DNA from: JAAURB01 sp049647265
Lineage (GTDB): Bacteria > Cyanobacteriota > Cyanobacteriia > Cyanobacteriales > Microcoleaceae
Assembly: GCA_049647265.1 (NCBI GenBank)
Contig: JBARXJ010000036.1
Span: forward strand, 21,301 to 85,300
Length of the DNA stretch: 64,000 nucleotides
Direction: 5' to 3'
Shown: one piece after another, positions 8,567-17,919 of the stretch
How the letters are laid out: every line of letters starts with the position of its first letter
How positions within the stretch are numbered: the stretch's first letter is position 1
Program-made: the position numbers and the translations under genes
Notes under the pieces: generated by a model
Databases searched by the model: none
What the model was told of the DNA's origin: nothing
What the model saw: the letters and a program-made list of their open reading frames with translations, nothing else

Positions 8567-10378
8567 ATGAAGAAACAGCATTTATGGCAACCATTTCCTT
8601 TCCTATTATGGGGCGTTTCTTGTATCGGATTATTATTAATCTGTGGCTTAGTCTTCCTGTGGAATTTAGGCAGCGTGGGTTTAGTGGATGAAACTGAACC
8701 CTTGTTTGCTGAAGCCGCCCGTCAAATGACCATTACAGGAAATTGGATTACCCCTTATTTTAATCAAGACACTCGCTTTGATAAACCACCATTAGTCTAT
8801 TGGTTAATGGCAGTCGGTTATCAACTGTTAGGGGTGAATGAATGGGCAGTCCGTTTACCCTCTGCAATGGCTGCTATTCTCCTCACGGTTGCTGTTTTTT
8901 TAGTCTTACGTTTCTTTGGATTTTTACCGGGTTATTCTGCTAATAAAACTCAACAATTATGGCTATCTGCCTGGATCGGCGCAGCCCTCGCAGCATTAAA
9001 CTTAGAAACGATTGTTTGGGCGCGTCAAGGGGTTTCTGATATGCTATTAAATGGCTGTATGGGAACCGGATTAATTTGCTTTTTTTGGGGATACGCCGCT
9101 TCTGAAAAAGCCCCTCAGCCGCCTCGTTTAATTCCTCATATCGGCTATTTATTATTTTATATTCTCACCGCATTAGCTGTTTTAACAAAGGGGCCAGTGG
9201 GTCTTGTTTTGCCCGGAATTATTATTCTATCTTTTTTACTCTATCTCAACCAATTAAAAGTAGTAATCCAAGAAAGTAATCTATTATTAGGTAGCTTTAT
9301 TTTTTCGGCGATTACTATTCCTTGGTTTGTTTTAGTGACTCTAGAAAACGGTAACACTTATATTAATTCTTTCTTCGGATATCACAATGTTGAACGATTT
9401 ACTCAAGTCGTTAATGGTCATTCCGCCCCCTGGTATTTCTATTTTTTAGTTATTTTAATAGGCTTTTTACCTTGGTCAATTTATTTACCGATTTCTATTC
9501 ATCGTTTACAGTTTTGGAGACGATCTTTTTGGATTAACCAAAATCGTTCTACTCAACTGGGTTTATTTGCGTTTTTCTGGTTTGTAAGTATATTCATTTT
9601 CTTCTCTATTTCTGTTACTAAACTGCCCAGTTATGTTTTACCCTTGATGCCAGCCGCAGCGATTTTAGTAGCTCTATTTTGGAGTAATCTTATCCTCTCT
9701 AAACCTTCCATAAATAAAGGTATTTTCTGGAGTATTATTTTTAATATTATTATTCTAGTTAGTATTGCTATTTTCTGCTTTTATAGTCCTCGCTTAATTA
9801 GTACAGATCCAGCCATAGTTAATCTACCCGAAGCCATAGCTAAATCTAATTTACCAGAAATTGCCGGATTAATTTGGTTAACTACGGCATTAGCAATTGC
9901 ATTTACTATTTTTATTAAAAAGCGAATTAATTGGATCATTAATATTAATGTTATTGGATTTATTGCCTTTTTTATCTTTGTAATTAATCCCGCCCTATTT
10001 TTTATTGATGATATTCGTCAACTACCCTTAAGACAACTCTCTTTACAAATTCCTCAAGTCCAACAACCCCACGAACAAATAATTATGATTGGCTTTAAAA
10101 AGCCTAGTGTTGTTTTTTATAGTCAGCAACCCGTTGAGTACTTGACAACCCGAAACTTTTTGAAACCCAATAATCAACCGATTGAATATCTAAAAGATGC
10201 TGTTTTGAATTCACCCCAAACATTTAATGCCTTGGTGATGAGTCGGCAAAAAGACTTAAATAAAATCGGACTACAATCTCAAGATTATCAAGTCATAAAT
10301 CAACAAGGTTCTTATATACTGGTTCGTATTGATAAACGGATGATTCTCAATCGAGTTTTAAATTTATATCCTTCCTAA
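8567..10378 (+). CDS. ArnT/PMT-like membrane glycosyltransferase (GT39/GT83 type)
   Basis: A 603-residue polytopic membrane protein. The segment VDETEPLFAEAARQMTITGN near residue 40, followed by RFDKPPLVYWL, is the first extracytoplasmic loop of ArnT-like transferases, with the acidic DE pair that is essential in this fold. About a dozen hydrophobic helices follow, then a soluble C-terminal domain (about 490-603). Members transfer a sugar from a polyprenyl-phosphate donor to lipid or protein acceptors on the outer face of the plasma membrane. Donor and acceptor cannot be read from the sequence. It follows the topoisomerase gene by 100 bases. Confidence 0.82.
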   Translation: MKKQHLWQPFPFLLWGVSCIGLLLICGLVFLWNLGSVGLVDETEPLFAEAARQMTITGNWITPYFNQDTRFDKPPLVYWLMAVGYQLLGVNEWAVRLPSAMAAILLTVAVFLVLRFFGFLPGYSANKTQQLWLSAWIGAALAALNLETIVWARQGVSDMLLNGCMGTGLICFFWGYAASEKAPQPPRLIPHIGYLLFYILTALAVLTKGPVGLVLPGIIILSFLLYLNQLKVVIQESNLLLGSFIFSAITIPWFVLVTLENGNTYINSFFGYHNVERFTQVVNGHSAPWYFYFLVILIGFLPWSIYLPISIHRLQFWRRSFWINQNRSTQLGLFAFFWFVSIFIFFSISVTKLPSYVLPLMPAAAILVALFWSNLILSKPSINKGIFWSIIFNIIILVSIAIFCFYSPRLISTDPAIVNLPEAIAKSNLPEIAGLIWLTTALAIAFTIFIKKRINWIININVIGFIAFFIFVINPALFFIDDIRQLPLRQLSLQIPQVQQPHEQIIMIGFKKPSVVFYSQQPVEYLTTRNFLKPNNQPIEYLKDAVLNSPQTFNALVMSRQKDLNKIGLQSQDYQVINQQGSYILVRIDKRMILNRVLNLYPS

Positions 10379-10450
10379 AAATCAGTCAGCTTCAGCACAA
10401 TTATCAAATAAACGCTAAGATATTGTAGAGGTTAAGTTTTGTAAAGAACA

Positions 10451-11083
10451 TTGACTGCTCATTTAGAACTCACAGAACCCATTCAACGTCCCTTGGCTTG
10501 GCATCGCTTACACTCTCAATGGCAAGGGGGAGAAGCTGCTATCCGCCAAGGGTTACCCCATTCTCAACTGTCACCGCCCTGGCAAATATTGCTATTGGGA
10601 GATGGTTCACCGACGCGACATTTACAACTGTTGACGGGAGAACCCACAGAAGTTGATGTGATTGATATGTCCCCGGTGGGAATGGATACAGATGGGGCAC
10701 CCGACTTAATTCAGGCTGTCCCTGGCCCTCGGTTACGTCGTCAGGTTTGGTTAAGGACTGCTTCTGGCCAACGCTTGGCTTATGCCACGTCCTGGTGGGA
10801 AGCCAGTCATGTAGACGAATATCTACAAAATCGTTCAATTCCCATTTGGGCGAGTTTAGCCCGGCTACGAACAGAACTTTATCGGGATGTTCAAGGCTTA
10901 TATCATGGCAATTCTAAAGCATTAGAATCAGCCTTTGAATATACCGGGCCGTTTTGGGGTCGCCATTACTTGTTTTGGCATCATGGTAAACCTTTAACCT
11001 TAATTTATGAAGTTTTTTCTCCTTACTTAACCCAGTATTTAGGGCCAATGCAACTTCTGGAATCAAAGGTTAACAAAGCTTAA
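10451..11083 (+). CDS. Chorismate lyase (DUF98 family)
   Basis: A 210-residue protein with TTG as the likely start. It matches the cyanobacterial chorismate-pyruvate lyase family (DUF98): RPLAWHRLHSQWQGGEAAIR near the N-terminus, then LRRQVWLRTASGQRLAYATSWW, and Glu187 in LTLIYEVFSPYL. The reaction is chorismate to 4-hydroxybenzoate plus pyruvate, the first committed step of plastoquinone biosynthesis in cyanobacteria. It is soluble, with no signal peptide. It lies 73 bases after the glycosyltransferase and 60 bases before a small membrane protein gene on the same strand. Confidence 0.85.
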   Translation: MTAHLELTEPIQRPLAWHRLHSQWQGGEAAIRQGLPHSQLSPPWQILLLGDGSPTRHLQLLTGEPTEVDVIDMSPVGMDTDGAPDLIQAVPGPRLRRQVWLRTASGQRLAYATSWWEASHVDEYLQNRSIPIWASLARLRTELYRDVQGLYHGNSKALESAFEYTGPFWGRHYLFWHHGKPLTLIYEVFSPYLTQYLGPMQLLESKVNKA

Positions 11084-11144
11084 AGTTGTGCTTGCGATCA
11101 TTAGCTTACTTCTGCCATAATCGCTCCTGAAGTATCAGAGTAAT

Positions 11145-11564
11145 ATGATGGCACTTTCAGAGTATGAATTTAGTACTAGCCAAAATGAGCTAATTGGCGA
11201 TTTAGGGAAAAAGATGAGTTTTGTGGCAACTTTATCGATTGTTGCCGGAATACTGGTCTTAATTTTTGGCGTTATTATACTAATTTCAGCGTTTGCACAA
11301 CCCCAAGGTTTCGCAGAAGCATTTAATGCTTTAGTTCAAGGTATTTTCTTTTTACTAATCGGGATATGGACAAGAAATGCTGGCTTAGCCTTTAAACGAA
11401 TTGTAACAACATCTGGTGCAGATATTGAGAATTTAATGGGGGCATTGGGAGAACTGCGTAAGCTTTATACGCTGCAATATTGGTTAGTGATTTTAGTCTT
11501 AGTGTTTATGGTTTTGGCAATTGTTGCTGGCATTGTGATAGGATTTCTTTCGGCTGGAGTATAA
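11145..11564 (+). CDS. Small membrane protein of unknown function
   Basis: 139 residues with three or four hydrophobic helices: about 25-50, 60-77 and a long C-terminal one at 112-136. A soluble loop between them contains ENLMGALGELRKLYTLQYW. No catalytic motif is visible. The layout resembles the DUF5362-type membrane proteins of cyanobacteria, but I am not certain of that family. It follows the chorismate lyase gene on the same strand by 60 bases and is convergent with the next gene. Confidence 0.65.
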   Translation: MMALSEYEFSTSQNELIGDLGKKMSFVATLSIVAGILVLIFGVIILISAFAQPQGFAEAFNALVQGIFFLLIGIWTRNAGLAFKRIVTTSGADIENLMGALGELRKLYTLQYWLVILVLVFMVLAIVAGIVIGFLSAGV

Positions 11565-11748
11565 GAAAACTATAAAGTTAAGCCAGTTACAACTTTCTCA
11601 CTATTTTTAGATTGACTTGTTTTAGCAAAGGTGCGTTAAGTGACATACCCTACAGTTTTGATGATTTTAAGGAGATTAGTGATTTTCTTCAGGTAAATTT
11701 GTGAAAAAATTAGCTCAATAAAAACAGAATAACAAGCTAAAATAAAGT

Positions 11749-12525
11749 TTATTTTTCTAACTGTTGTAAGCCATCTAATATGCCATTGCGAACTAATGGT
11801 TCGACTTCAGTGCGTAACATTAAACGGAAACATTCTGCCAATTGCGATCGCGTTAAAATAGTTGTAGAAGTTTTAGAGGGTGTATTAGACTCATAACGCA
11901 GGGTCAGTTGGGTGAGTTTGCGGACGGCAATTAAACGGTGTAATGCCTCTTGATGGGTTAATTCTGTGAGTAATTGATGACGACTGCTTTGGGTTTGATG
12001 GGTTTGTTGTTGTAAAAGTTGCCAAATTAACAGTGCAGCGATCGCGAAAATCCCACCATTTTGTAAAATTAAACTTAAAACCACCCAAATATTTTCACCC
12101 GATGAAAGCAGAGACATCATCCAATAACTCCCAACAGCAACTAAACCGCCACTGAGAACAGCACCCGTTAACAGGCGATTGGCTGGGCTAAAAAGTTGGT
12201 AAAATAAAGACCTGTATTGCTGCCAGTTGGAGCGAGGCAGTTGATAAACTGTAATCATCGTTCCCATACCCAGTATTGTCGCCAGTAACAAAATGCCATT
12301 CCACTTTGCCCAAAAGACAATCACGGTTAATCCCAGAAACCACAGTCCAGGACGAGTGAAACGTTGAACTTCCAGGCGCGACCCCCACTGGCTAACAGTA
12401 GAATGCTCAGAGGATATATGGCTTGAAACGATAGCAGCTTCAGGGTTTTGGGTAGAATAAAATAATTTAGCAATACTGGCAGGTTGATTAGGTTCAGCAG
12501 GGGGTGAGGTCTTAATACGGCTCAT
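11749..12525 (-). CDS. Armadillo-type-fold membrane protein, cyanobacterial
   Basis: 258 residues. Four hydrophobic segments (about 60-95, 115-135 and 145-165) are followed by a cytoplasmic C-terminal helical region with the pattern LLTELTHQEALHRLIAVRKL and ECFRLMLRTEVEPLVRNGIL, resembling HEAT/armadillo repeats. I recognise this as a family found across cyanobacteria and usually annotated as armadillo-type-fold containing. No enzymatic residues are seen. It is transcribed away from clpC, with a 255-base shared upstream region. The function is unknown. Confidence 0.7.
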   Translation of the reverse strand: MSRIKTSPPAEPNQPASIAKLFYSTQNPEAAIVSSHISSEHSTVSQWGSRLEVQRFTRPGLWFLGLTVIVFWAKWNGILLLATILGMGTMITVYQLPRSNWQQYRSLFYQLFSPANRLLTGAVLSGGLVAVGSYWMMSLLSSGENIWVVLSLILQNGGIFAIAALLIWQLLQQQTHQTQSSRHQLLTELTHQEALHRLIAVRKLTQLTLRYESNTPSKTSTTILTRSQLAECFRLMLRTEVEPLVRNGILDGLQQLEK

Positions 12526-12780
12526 GCTAAGTGCGTGACTGACTATGCATTAAATACTATCTCACGTCTATTGCTCTTGGGGTTTAGATTTGGGATCAAC
12601 AACTCAACCGCACTACAGATTACGGCTCTCCTCACTGCCATCTGTTGCACAATAAAGGTACAGTAGAAGTACTAAAATACATAAAAGTTTACATCTCTGA
12701 GGTGTCGTGAGACTTTGTCCCACATCTCCCAAGAAGAGACTAAAGTAGATAAAACCGTTATTACGAGGCAGTAGGAGACG

Positions 12781-15258
12781 ATGTTTGAATATTTCTCAGA
12801 CAAAGCAATAAAGGTGGTGATGTTGTCTCAGGAAGAGGCTCGTCGCCTAGGACATAATTTTGTAGGAACCGAGCAATTGTTGCTAGGAATATTAGGGGAA
12901 GGGACTAGCGTTGCTGCGAAACTATTATCTGAAAAGGGAATTACCCTAGAAGATGCCCGTCAAGAAGTCGAAGCCATTATAGGCAGAGGCTCAGGGATGA
13001 TGCCACCCGAAATACCTTTTACGCCACGAGCAAAACGGGTATTTGAGTCAGCCTTGAAAGAAGGCCGTCAACTGGGAGATAACTACATTACTCCCGAACA
13101 TATCTTACTGGGTTTACTGGCTGATGGGGAAGGGGTTGCCGCCAAAGTCTTAGAAAACTTTGATGTAGACTCAGCCAACCTGCGTAATGATGTCATTCGC
13201 TCCTTAGGTGAAGTTGCCGCTGCTATTCCAGGAGGCGCACGCACCAGTGGAGAACGTCAAAAATCAGTTACTCTCGATGAGTTTGGCCGTAATTTAACGC
13301 AAATGGCCACAGAAGGCAAACTTGACCCTATTGTCGGCCGGGAAAAAGAAATTGAACGAGTGATTCAAATTCTTGGCCGTCGCACAAAGAATAATCCGGT
13401 GTTGGTCGGGGAACCCGGTGTCGGTAAAACTGCGATCGCCGAAGGTTTGGCCCAACGCATTACCCATAATAACGTCCCTGAATTATTGATCGATAAGCAA
13501 GTTTATAGCTTAGATATGGGGGCATTGGTTTCTGGGACTCGCTTCCGAGGCGAATTTGAAGAACGTCTCAAGAAGATTGTTGAGGAAGTCCAGACAGCCG
13601 GAAATATTATTCTTGTCATCGACGAAATTCATACTCTGGTCGGGGCAGGAGCCGTTGAAGGCAGTATGGATGCCGCGAACTTGCTGAAACCTGCTTTAGC
13701 GCGGGGTGAATTGCAATGTTTAGGGGCAACCACCCTCGATGAATACCGCAAGTATATCGAACGTGATGCGGCTTTAGAACGTCGTTTTCAGCCCGTTATG
13801 GTGGGTGAACCTAGCGTCACTGATACCATTGAGATTCTGTTTGGTTTACGTTCGGCTTACGAAGATCATCACCAGTTAACGATTTTGGATGAAGCGTTGT
13901 ATGCTGCGGCACAACTGTCTGCTCGTTATATCTCAGATCGGTTCTTACCCGATAAAGCGATTGATTTAGTTGATGAAGCGGGTTCTCGGGTACGAGTACG
14001 CAATTCTAAGCCTTCTGAAGCTACACGGGCGTTAAAGCAAGAGTTAACCGCAGTCATTAAAGAAAAAGAAATGGCGGTGGGATCTCAAGATTTTGAGAAA
14101 GCGGCCCAACTGCGGGATCAAGAACTTGAATTGAAGGAAGAAATTGAGGCTGTTAAAGGGAACAACTCCACAGAAAAGACTTCGTTATCGGTAACAGAAG
14201 AAGACATTGCTGATGTTCTTTCTGCTTGGACTGGAATTCCGGTGAATAAAATGACGGAATCTGAAGCCGAGAAACTGATACACATGGAAGATACCCTGCA
14301 CCAGCGGATTATTGGTCAAGATGAGGCTGTTACCGCCGTTTCTAAGGCAATTCGCCGGGCGCGAGTGGGCTTACAGAACCCCAACCGTCCGATTGCTAGT
14401 TTTATCTTCTCAGGGCCGACTGGGGTGGGTAAAACAGAATTAACCAAAGCGTTGGCTTCTTATTTCTTTGGTTCAGAAGAAGCGATGGTGCGGCTGGATA
14501 TGTCCGAATTTATGGAACGCCACACCGTTTCTAAGTTAGTGGGTTCTCCTCCTGGATTTGTGGGTTATGATGAAGGCGGTCAATTAACTGAAGCAGTACG
14601 CCGTCGTCCATATACCGTGGTGTTGTTTGATGAGATTGAAAAGGCTCACCCCGATGTGTTCAACACCATGTTACAAATCCTAGAAGATGGTCGGTTAACG
14701 GATTCTAAAGGTCGCACGGTTAGCTTTAAAAATACCTTAATTATCATGACTTCCAATATCGGATCAAAAGTGATTGAGAAAGGGGGCGGCGGTTTAGGAT
14801 TTGAATTCGCAGGCGACGGGGAAGATTTACAATATAACCGGATTCGGAATCTGGTGAATGAGGAATTGAAGCAATATTTCCGTCCGGAGTTTCTTAACCG
14901 TTTGGATGAGATTATTGTCTTCCGTCAATTACAGAAATCAGAGATTAAAGAAATTGCTGATATTCTGTTAAAAGATGTCTTCCAACGTTTAAGTGAAAAA
15001 GGTATTACTCTACAAGTGAGTGAAGCGTTTAAGGATCATTTAGTTGAAGTCGGATACGACCCCAGTTATGGCGCGCGTCCCCTGCGTCGAGCCATTATGA
15101 ACCTGTTAGAAGATGCTTTAGCTGAGGCGATGTTGGCGGGTGATATTGCCGAAGGCGATGCGGCTGTAGTTGATGTTGACGAGGATAAAAAAGTTAAGTT
15201 TGTTCCAGCCTCTGAACATCCCGAAGCCGTTTCTGAATTCGTCCTCACGAAAAGTTAA
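12781..15258 (+). CDS. clpC: ATP-dependent Clp protease ATP-binding subunit ClpC
   Basis: An 825-residue Hsp100 unfoldase. It has a double Clp-N repeat (about 1-150), a first AAA+ module with Walker A GEPGVGKT and Walker B VILVIDEIH, a central UVR-type coiled segment (SQDFEKAAQLRDQELELKEE), and a second AAA+ module with GPTGVGKTE and VVLFDEIEKAHPDVFN. It feeds substrates to ClpP, and the expected ClpP-docking loop follows the second Walker B. The length is normal for cyanobacterial ClpC, which is usually essential. The start ATG is preceded by GTAGGAGACG, a good ribosome binding site. A strong terminator follows the gene. Confidence 0.97.
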   Translation: MFEYFSDKAIKVVMLSQEEARRLGHNFVGTEQLLLGILGEGTSVAAKLLSEKGITLEDARQEVEAIIGRGSGMMPPEIPFTPRAKRVFESALKEGRQLGDNYITPEHILLGLLADGEGVAAKVLENFDVDSANLRNDVIRSLGEVAAAIPGGARTSGERQKSVTLDEFGRNLTQMATEGKLDPIVGREKEIERVIQILGRRTKNNPVLVGEPGVGKTAIAEGLAQRITHNNVPELLIDKQVYSLDMGALVSGTRFRGEFEERLKKIVEEVQTAGNIILVIDEIHTLVGAGAVEGSMDAANLLKPALARGELQCLGATTLDEYRKYIERDAALERRFQPVMVGEPSVTDTIEILFGLRSAYEDHHQLTILDEALYAAAQLSARYISDRFLPDKAIDLVDEAGSRVRVRNSKPSEATRALKQELTAVIKEKEMAVGSQDFEKAAQLRDQELELKEEIEAVKGNNSTEKTSLSVTEEDIADVLSAWTGIPVNKMTESEAEKLIHMEDTLHQRIIGQDEAVTAVSKAIRRARVGLQNPNRPIASFIFSGPTGVGKTELTKALASYFFGSEEAMVRLDMSEFMERHTVSKLVGSPPGFVGYDEGGQLTEAVRRRPYTVVLFDEIEKAHPDVFNTMLQILEDGRLTDSKGRTVSFKNTLIIMTSNIGSKVIEKGGGGLGFEFAGDGEDLQYNRIRNLVNEELKQYFRPEFLNRLDEIIVFRQLQKSEIKEIADILLKDVFQRLSEKGITLQVSEAFKDHLVEVGYDPSYGARPLRRAIMNLLEDALAEAMLAGDIAEGDAAVVDVDEDKKVKFVPASEHPEAVSEFVLTKS

Positions 15259-15287
15259 TCACAACTAAAAGTTATCGGTTATGATTC

Positions 15288-15319
15288 AAAGAGGGTGTGT
15301 GAGTCACGCATCCTCTTTT
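15288..15319 (+). terminator. Rho-independent terminator after clpC
   Basis: AAAGAGG at 15288-15294 pairs with CCTCTTT. The stem continues through GTGTGTG/CACGCAT (G-U pairs included) around a 3-base loop, then runs into TTTT. It lies 30 bases after the clpC stop codon. Confidence 0.8.
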
Positions 15320-15368
15320 GATGATTTAATAAATCCAAAGCGATTGACAATTCCTTTTAACAATTACC

Positions 15369-15473
15369 ATGAGTCAACCCCCACCTAAACTCAATATCGA
15401 TCCGGGTACTTTACTGTTTATTATTATTGCCTTATTGTTTATTCCCCTGATTATCTCTGGATTTTTACCGTAA
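15369..15473 (+). CDS. 34-residue single-pass membrane protein
   Basis: A short frame beginning ATGAGTCAACCCCC encodes 34 residues: a proline-rich N-terminus (MSQPPPKLNIDPGT) and one hydrophobic helix (LLFIIIALLFIPLIISGF). The size and layout match small subunits of photosynthetic or NDH complexes, but I do not recognise it as a named one. No clear Shine-Dalgarno sequence precedes it; TTTTAACAATTACC is upstream. It sits between the clpC terminator and the 3' end of sigC. It is plausible as a real small protein but unproven. Confidence 0.5.
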   Translation: MSQPPPKLNIDPGTLLFIIIALLFIPLIISGFLP

Positions 15474-15574
15474 TATTCTCTTCGTCAAATTCACATTCAC
15501 AAAAAATAGCGATCGCCACTGTTTGAAATTATAGCGATCGCCATTATTATCAGTAGAAGATAGAGAAAGATTAA

Positions 15575-16924
15575 TTAGCTAAGAGACTCTAAGTAATCGC
15601 GAACTCGGTTACGACGTTTGGGTTGACGCAGTTTTTGTAGTGCTTTGGCTTCAATTTGACGAACTCGTTCCCGAGATAGTTCTAACGCCCGACCAATTTC
15701 AGCTAAAGAATAAGGATGACCATCTCCTAAACCGTAACGCATGAGAATCACATCCCGTTCTCGACTGGTTAAATCCGCTAAAAGATGTTGTAAATCGCGT
15801 TGAAGAGATTCTCGCATCAAGATTTCTTCTGGGGAAATTTCTTCAGTTTCCAGTAAATCCCCGAGTTCAGTATCTTTATCGCTACCGACTTTTGTTTCTA
15901 ATGAAACAGAACGAGGAACCCGTAACAAGACTTCCCGAACCTGAGCGGGTGTCATATCCAACTCTACACCAATATCATCAATCGTTGCAGTCCGGCCTTT
16001 TTCTTGAGAAATTTTACGTTGGGCTTTCTTGATTTTGTTGAGTTTTTCAGTAATATGTACAGGTAAGCGAATGGTACGGCTTTGAGTGGCGATCGCCCGT
16101 GTAATTCCTTGACGAATCCACCAATAAGAATAAGTACTAAAACGATAACCTCGAGTAGGGTCAAATTTTTCAACTGCCCGCTCTAAACCTAAAGTCCCTT
16201 CCTGAATTAAATCTAAGAGTTCTAATCCACGATTTTGATATTTCTTGGCAACAGAGACAACTAAACGAAGGTTTGCCTTGATCATATGATCTTTAGCGCG
16301 AATTCCTTCGGTTTGAATCTTTTCTAGTTCGGTGGTGCTAATACTGGCAAGTTCTGCCCAGCAGCGTTTACCAACGGCTAACATGGGTTTGAGTTGAGCA
16401 TTTTCAATCTCTGCGGTTTTTGCCCATCGTTCAAAAGAAGGTCGATGTCCTAGCTGAGCCGCCAGTTGATCTCGTGTCTGAATGAGTTTAACATAGATAC
16501 GAAGAGTGATTAAACCAACACAAAGCGATAGATTTGAGTTAAACGCATACCACATTAAACGGCTACTCACAGAAAACTGAGCAAGCTGACTATAAAGCTG
16601 GCAAAGGCTTTCATCTTGCTCAGTAATCGCATCGCGTAATTCAATTAGTTTAAGGTAGCGCTGAACTTTTTGAGCTTCCGCAACTTCTTCATCCCGTCCT
16701 AGTAAACGAACACGACCAATTTCTTGTAGGTATAAGCGCACCATATCCGTCGTCCGACGGTTAGAAGTAGTGGTAGATTTCGTCTTTTCAGATGCGTCGC
16801 TGGTTGAGTTACCGGTTTGGTGAGCATCAAAGTCAGTCGTAGAATCCATTTCATCTAATGATTGGGAATCGGCTAACTTCTGGTTCATATCGGTTTCAAT
16901 AAGCATTTTGTTGGTGGCTGGCAT
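15575..16924 (-). CDS. sigC: Group 2 RNA polymerase sigma factor SigC
   Basis: A sigma-70 family protein with region 1.2 (DMVRLYLQEIGRVRLLGRDE), region 2 (KANLRLVVSVAKKYQNRGLE, YSYWWIRQGITRAIA), region 3 and region 4 ending SRERVRQIEAKALQKLRQ. The C-terminal order and LRQPKRRNRVRDYLESLS fit cyanobacterial group 2 SigC. I start it at the ATG at 16924 because SigC proteins begin MPAT; a longer frame to 17017 is open but lacks support. Between regions 1.2 and 2 there is a longer, unusual linker (about residues 95-160, with SSRLMWYAFNSNLSLCVG). Region 1.1 is absent, as expected for a non-primary factor. It should direct transcription in stress or nutrient adaptation; its targets are unknown here. 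Confidence 0.88.
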   Translation of the reverse strand: MPATNKMLIETDMNQKLADSQSLDEMDSTTDFDAHQTGNSTSDASEKTKSTTTSNRRTTDMVRLYLQEIGRVRLLGRDEEVAEAQKVQRYLKLIELRDAITEQDESLCQLYSQLAQFSVSSRLMWYAFNSNLSLCVGLITLRIYVKLIQTRDQLAAQLGHRPSFERWAKTAEIENAQLKPMLAVGKRCWAELASISTTELEKIQTEGIRAKDHMIKANLRLVVSVAKKYQNRGLELLDLIQEGTLGLERAVEKFDPTRGYRFSTYSYWWIRQGITRAIATQSRTIRLPVHITEKLNKIKKAQRKISQEKGRTATIDDIGVELDMTPAQVREVLLRVPRSVSLETKVGSDKDTELGDLLETEEISPEEILMRESLQRDLQHLLADLTSRERDVILMRYGLGDGHPYSLAEIGRALELSRERVRQIEAKALQKLRQPKRRNRVRDYLESLS

Positions 16925-17919
16925 AGTTATTCTCTCGATTGCTCCAGTAACGTGAGACTGCACGTACAGGGGTCTGTTGTAATTTAAGATGCCCACAAAT
17001 GATAGAGTCTCTATCATTGCTTCCTGCTTTACCCTGAAATATAAGCTGTTAATCGTGTTTCCCCTGCCGTACGCCTAAGCTGTCTAGGCGTTACCTATAA
17101 CAAGTGTTGTTAGACGGTAGGCATCAAATTTAGGCACATGGTTGCTGTTCACTGTGACTCTCTCTAGCTGTTTGCTAGTATATCGGGATTGAAGCCACAA
17201 AGAAGTGACTTTTATCAGGCTCTAAATTAATCTTTATCACCTTAGATATGGGTTCGAGATCACTGCGGTGAAATCTGGAAATTTTATTTAAAAGTTACAC
17301 GATGCTAGATTGATGAAATTTTGATAGGGTCTAAAATTGTGGGTGAATCTTGCCATTGAAACTGTTGAGGTGGTTCAGTATTTTGGCGAGATCAGCGCAG
17401 ATTGATATAACAATAATTTAGCGATTGAGACCCGGTTTTGTTGTGACGACGATCACTGCAATCATTTAAAATATTGAGGCTAAAGTCCTTTAAGCAAGGT
17501 TATTAATGACGTTTTGTACTTTTTCCCAGCCATAACCCGTTATAAATGTTCACTCTGATACAGAATATTAGTTTCCATAAAATCATGATTGTGTGTAAGC
17601 ACAGTCAAGTTGAAAATTTTTGGATTAGAGTAGATATTAGTAGTAGAACAGCAATTATTTTGGATTGGCTCCCCTATTCCATTGCCGGTCATTTTTTTCG
17701 GCGTTGATGAGGAGAAACTCACCTTAACCATGAGTTTAGCGATATTCTATACCCCATCACAAAAGCAAGTCATGAGCAGATCTTAAGACTGTTGATCCGA
17801 TGATAGGGTTAAGTTAAATAGCAGGTATCCTAACCTGGTCGCTTTTCCCGGTACACTGAACTCATGACAACTTTGGCGAATATTTTAAGAGGAATTACCT
17901 GATTTAACTAGAAACGCAG
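16925..17919. other. Long divergent intergenic region between sigC and htrA
   Basis: About 1 kb without a supportable gene, longer than any other gap in this housekeeping part. It contains the untranslated extension of the sigC frame, a three-way-junction palindrome at 17064-17120 (separate entry) and A+T-rich DNA further right. A 63-codon minus-strand frame around 17540-17731 has no ribosome binding site and unusual codons, and I do not accept it. The promoters of both flanking genes should lie here. Confidence 0.6.
17064..17120. repeat. Three-way-junction palindromic element upstream of sigC
   Basis: An outer stem, CTGCCGT (17064-17070) with ACGGTAG (17114-17120), encloses two inner hairpins: ACGCCTA/TAGGCGT (17071-17077 and 17085-17091) and AACAA/TTGTT around 17099-17110. 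All pairs are perfect or G-U. On the minus strand it would be in the 5' leader of sigC, about 140-195 bases before the start codon. It may be a regulatory RNA element or a mobile palindrome. Confidence 0.5.

Noticed and set aside
15510..15545. Two closely spaced TAGCGATCGCCA copies as an operator
   Set aside because: They are HIP1 octamers, which are abundant throughout the window; no evidence of operator function.
17540..17731. 63-codon minus-strand frame in the sigC-htrA gap
   Set aside because: No ribosome binding site, A+T-rich composition and no family resemblance.
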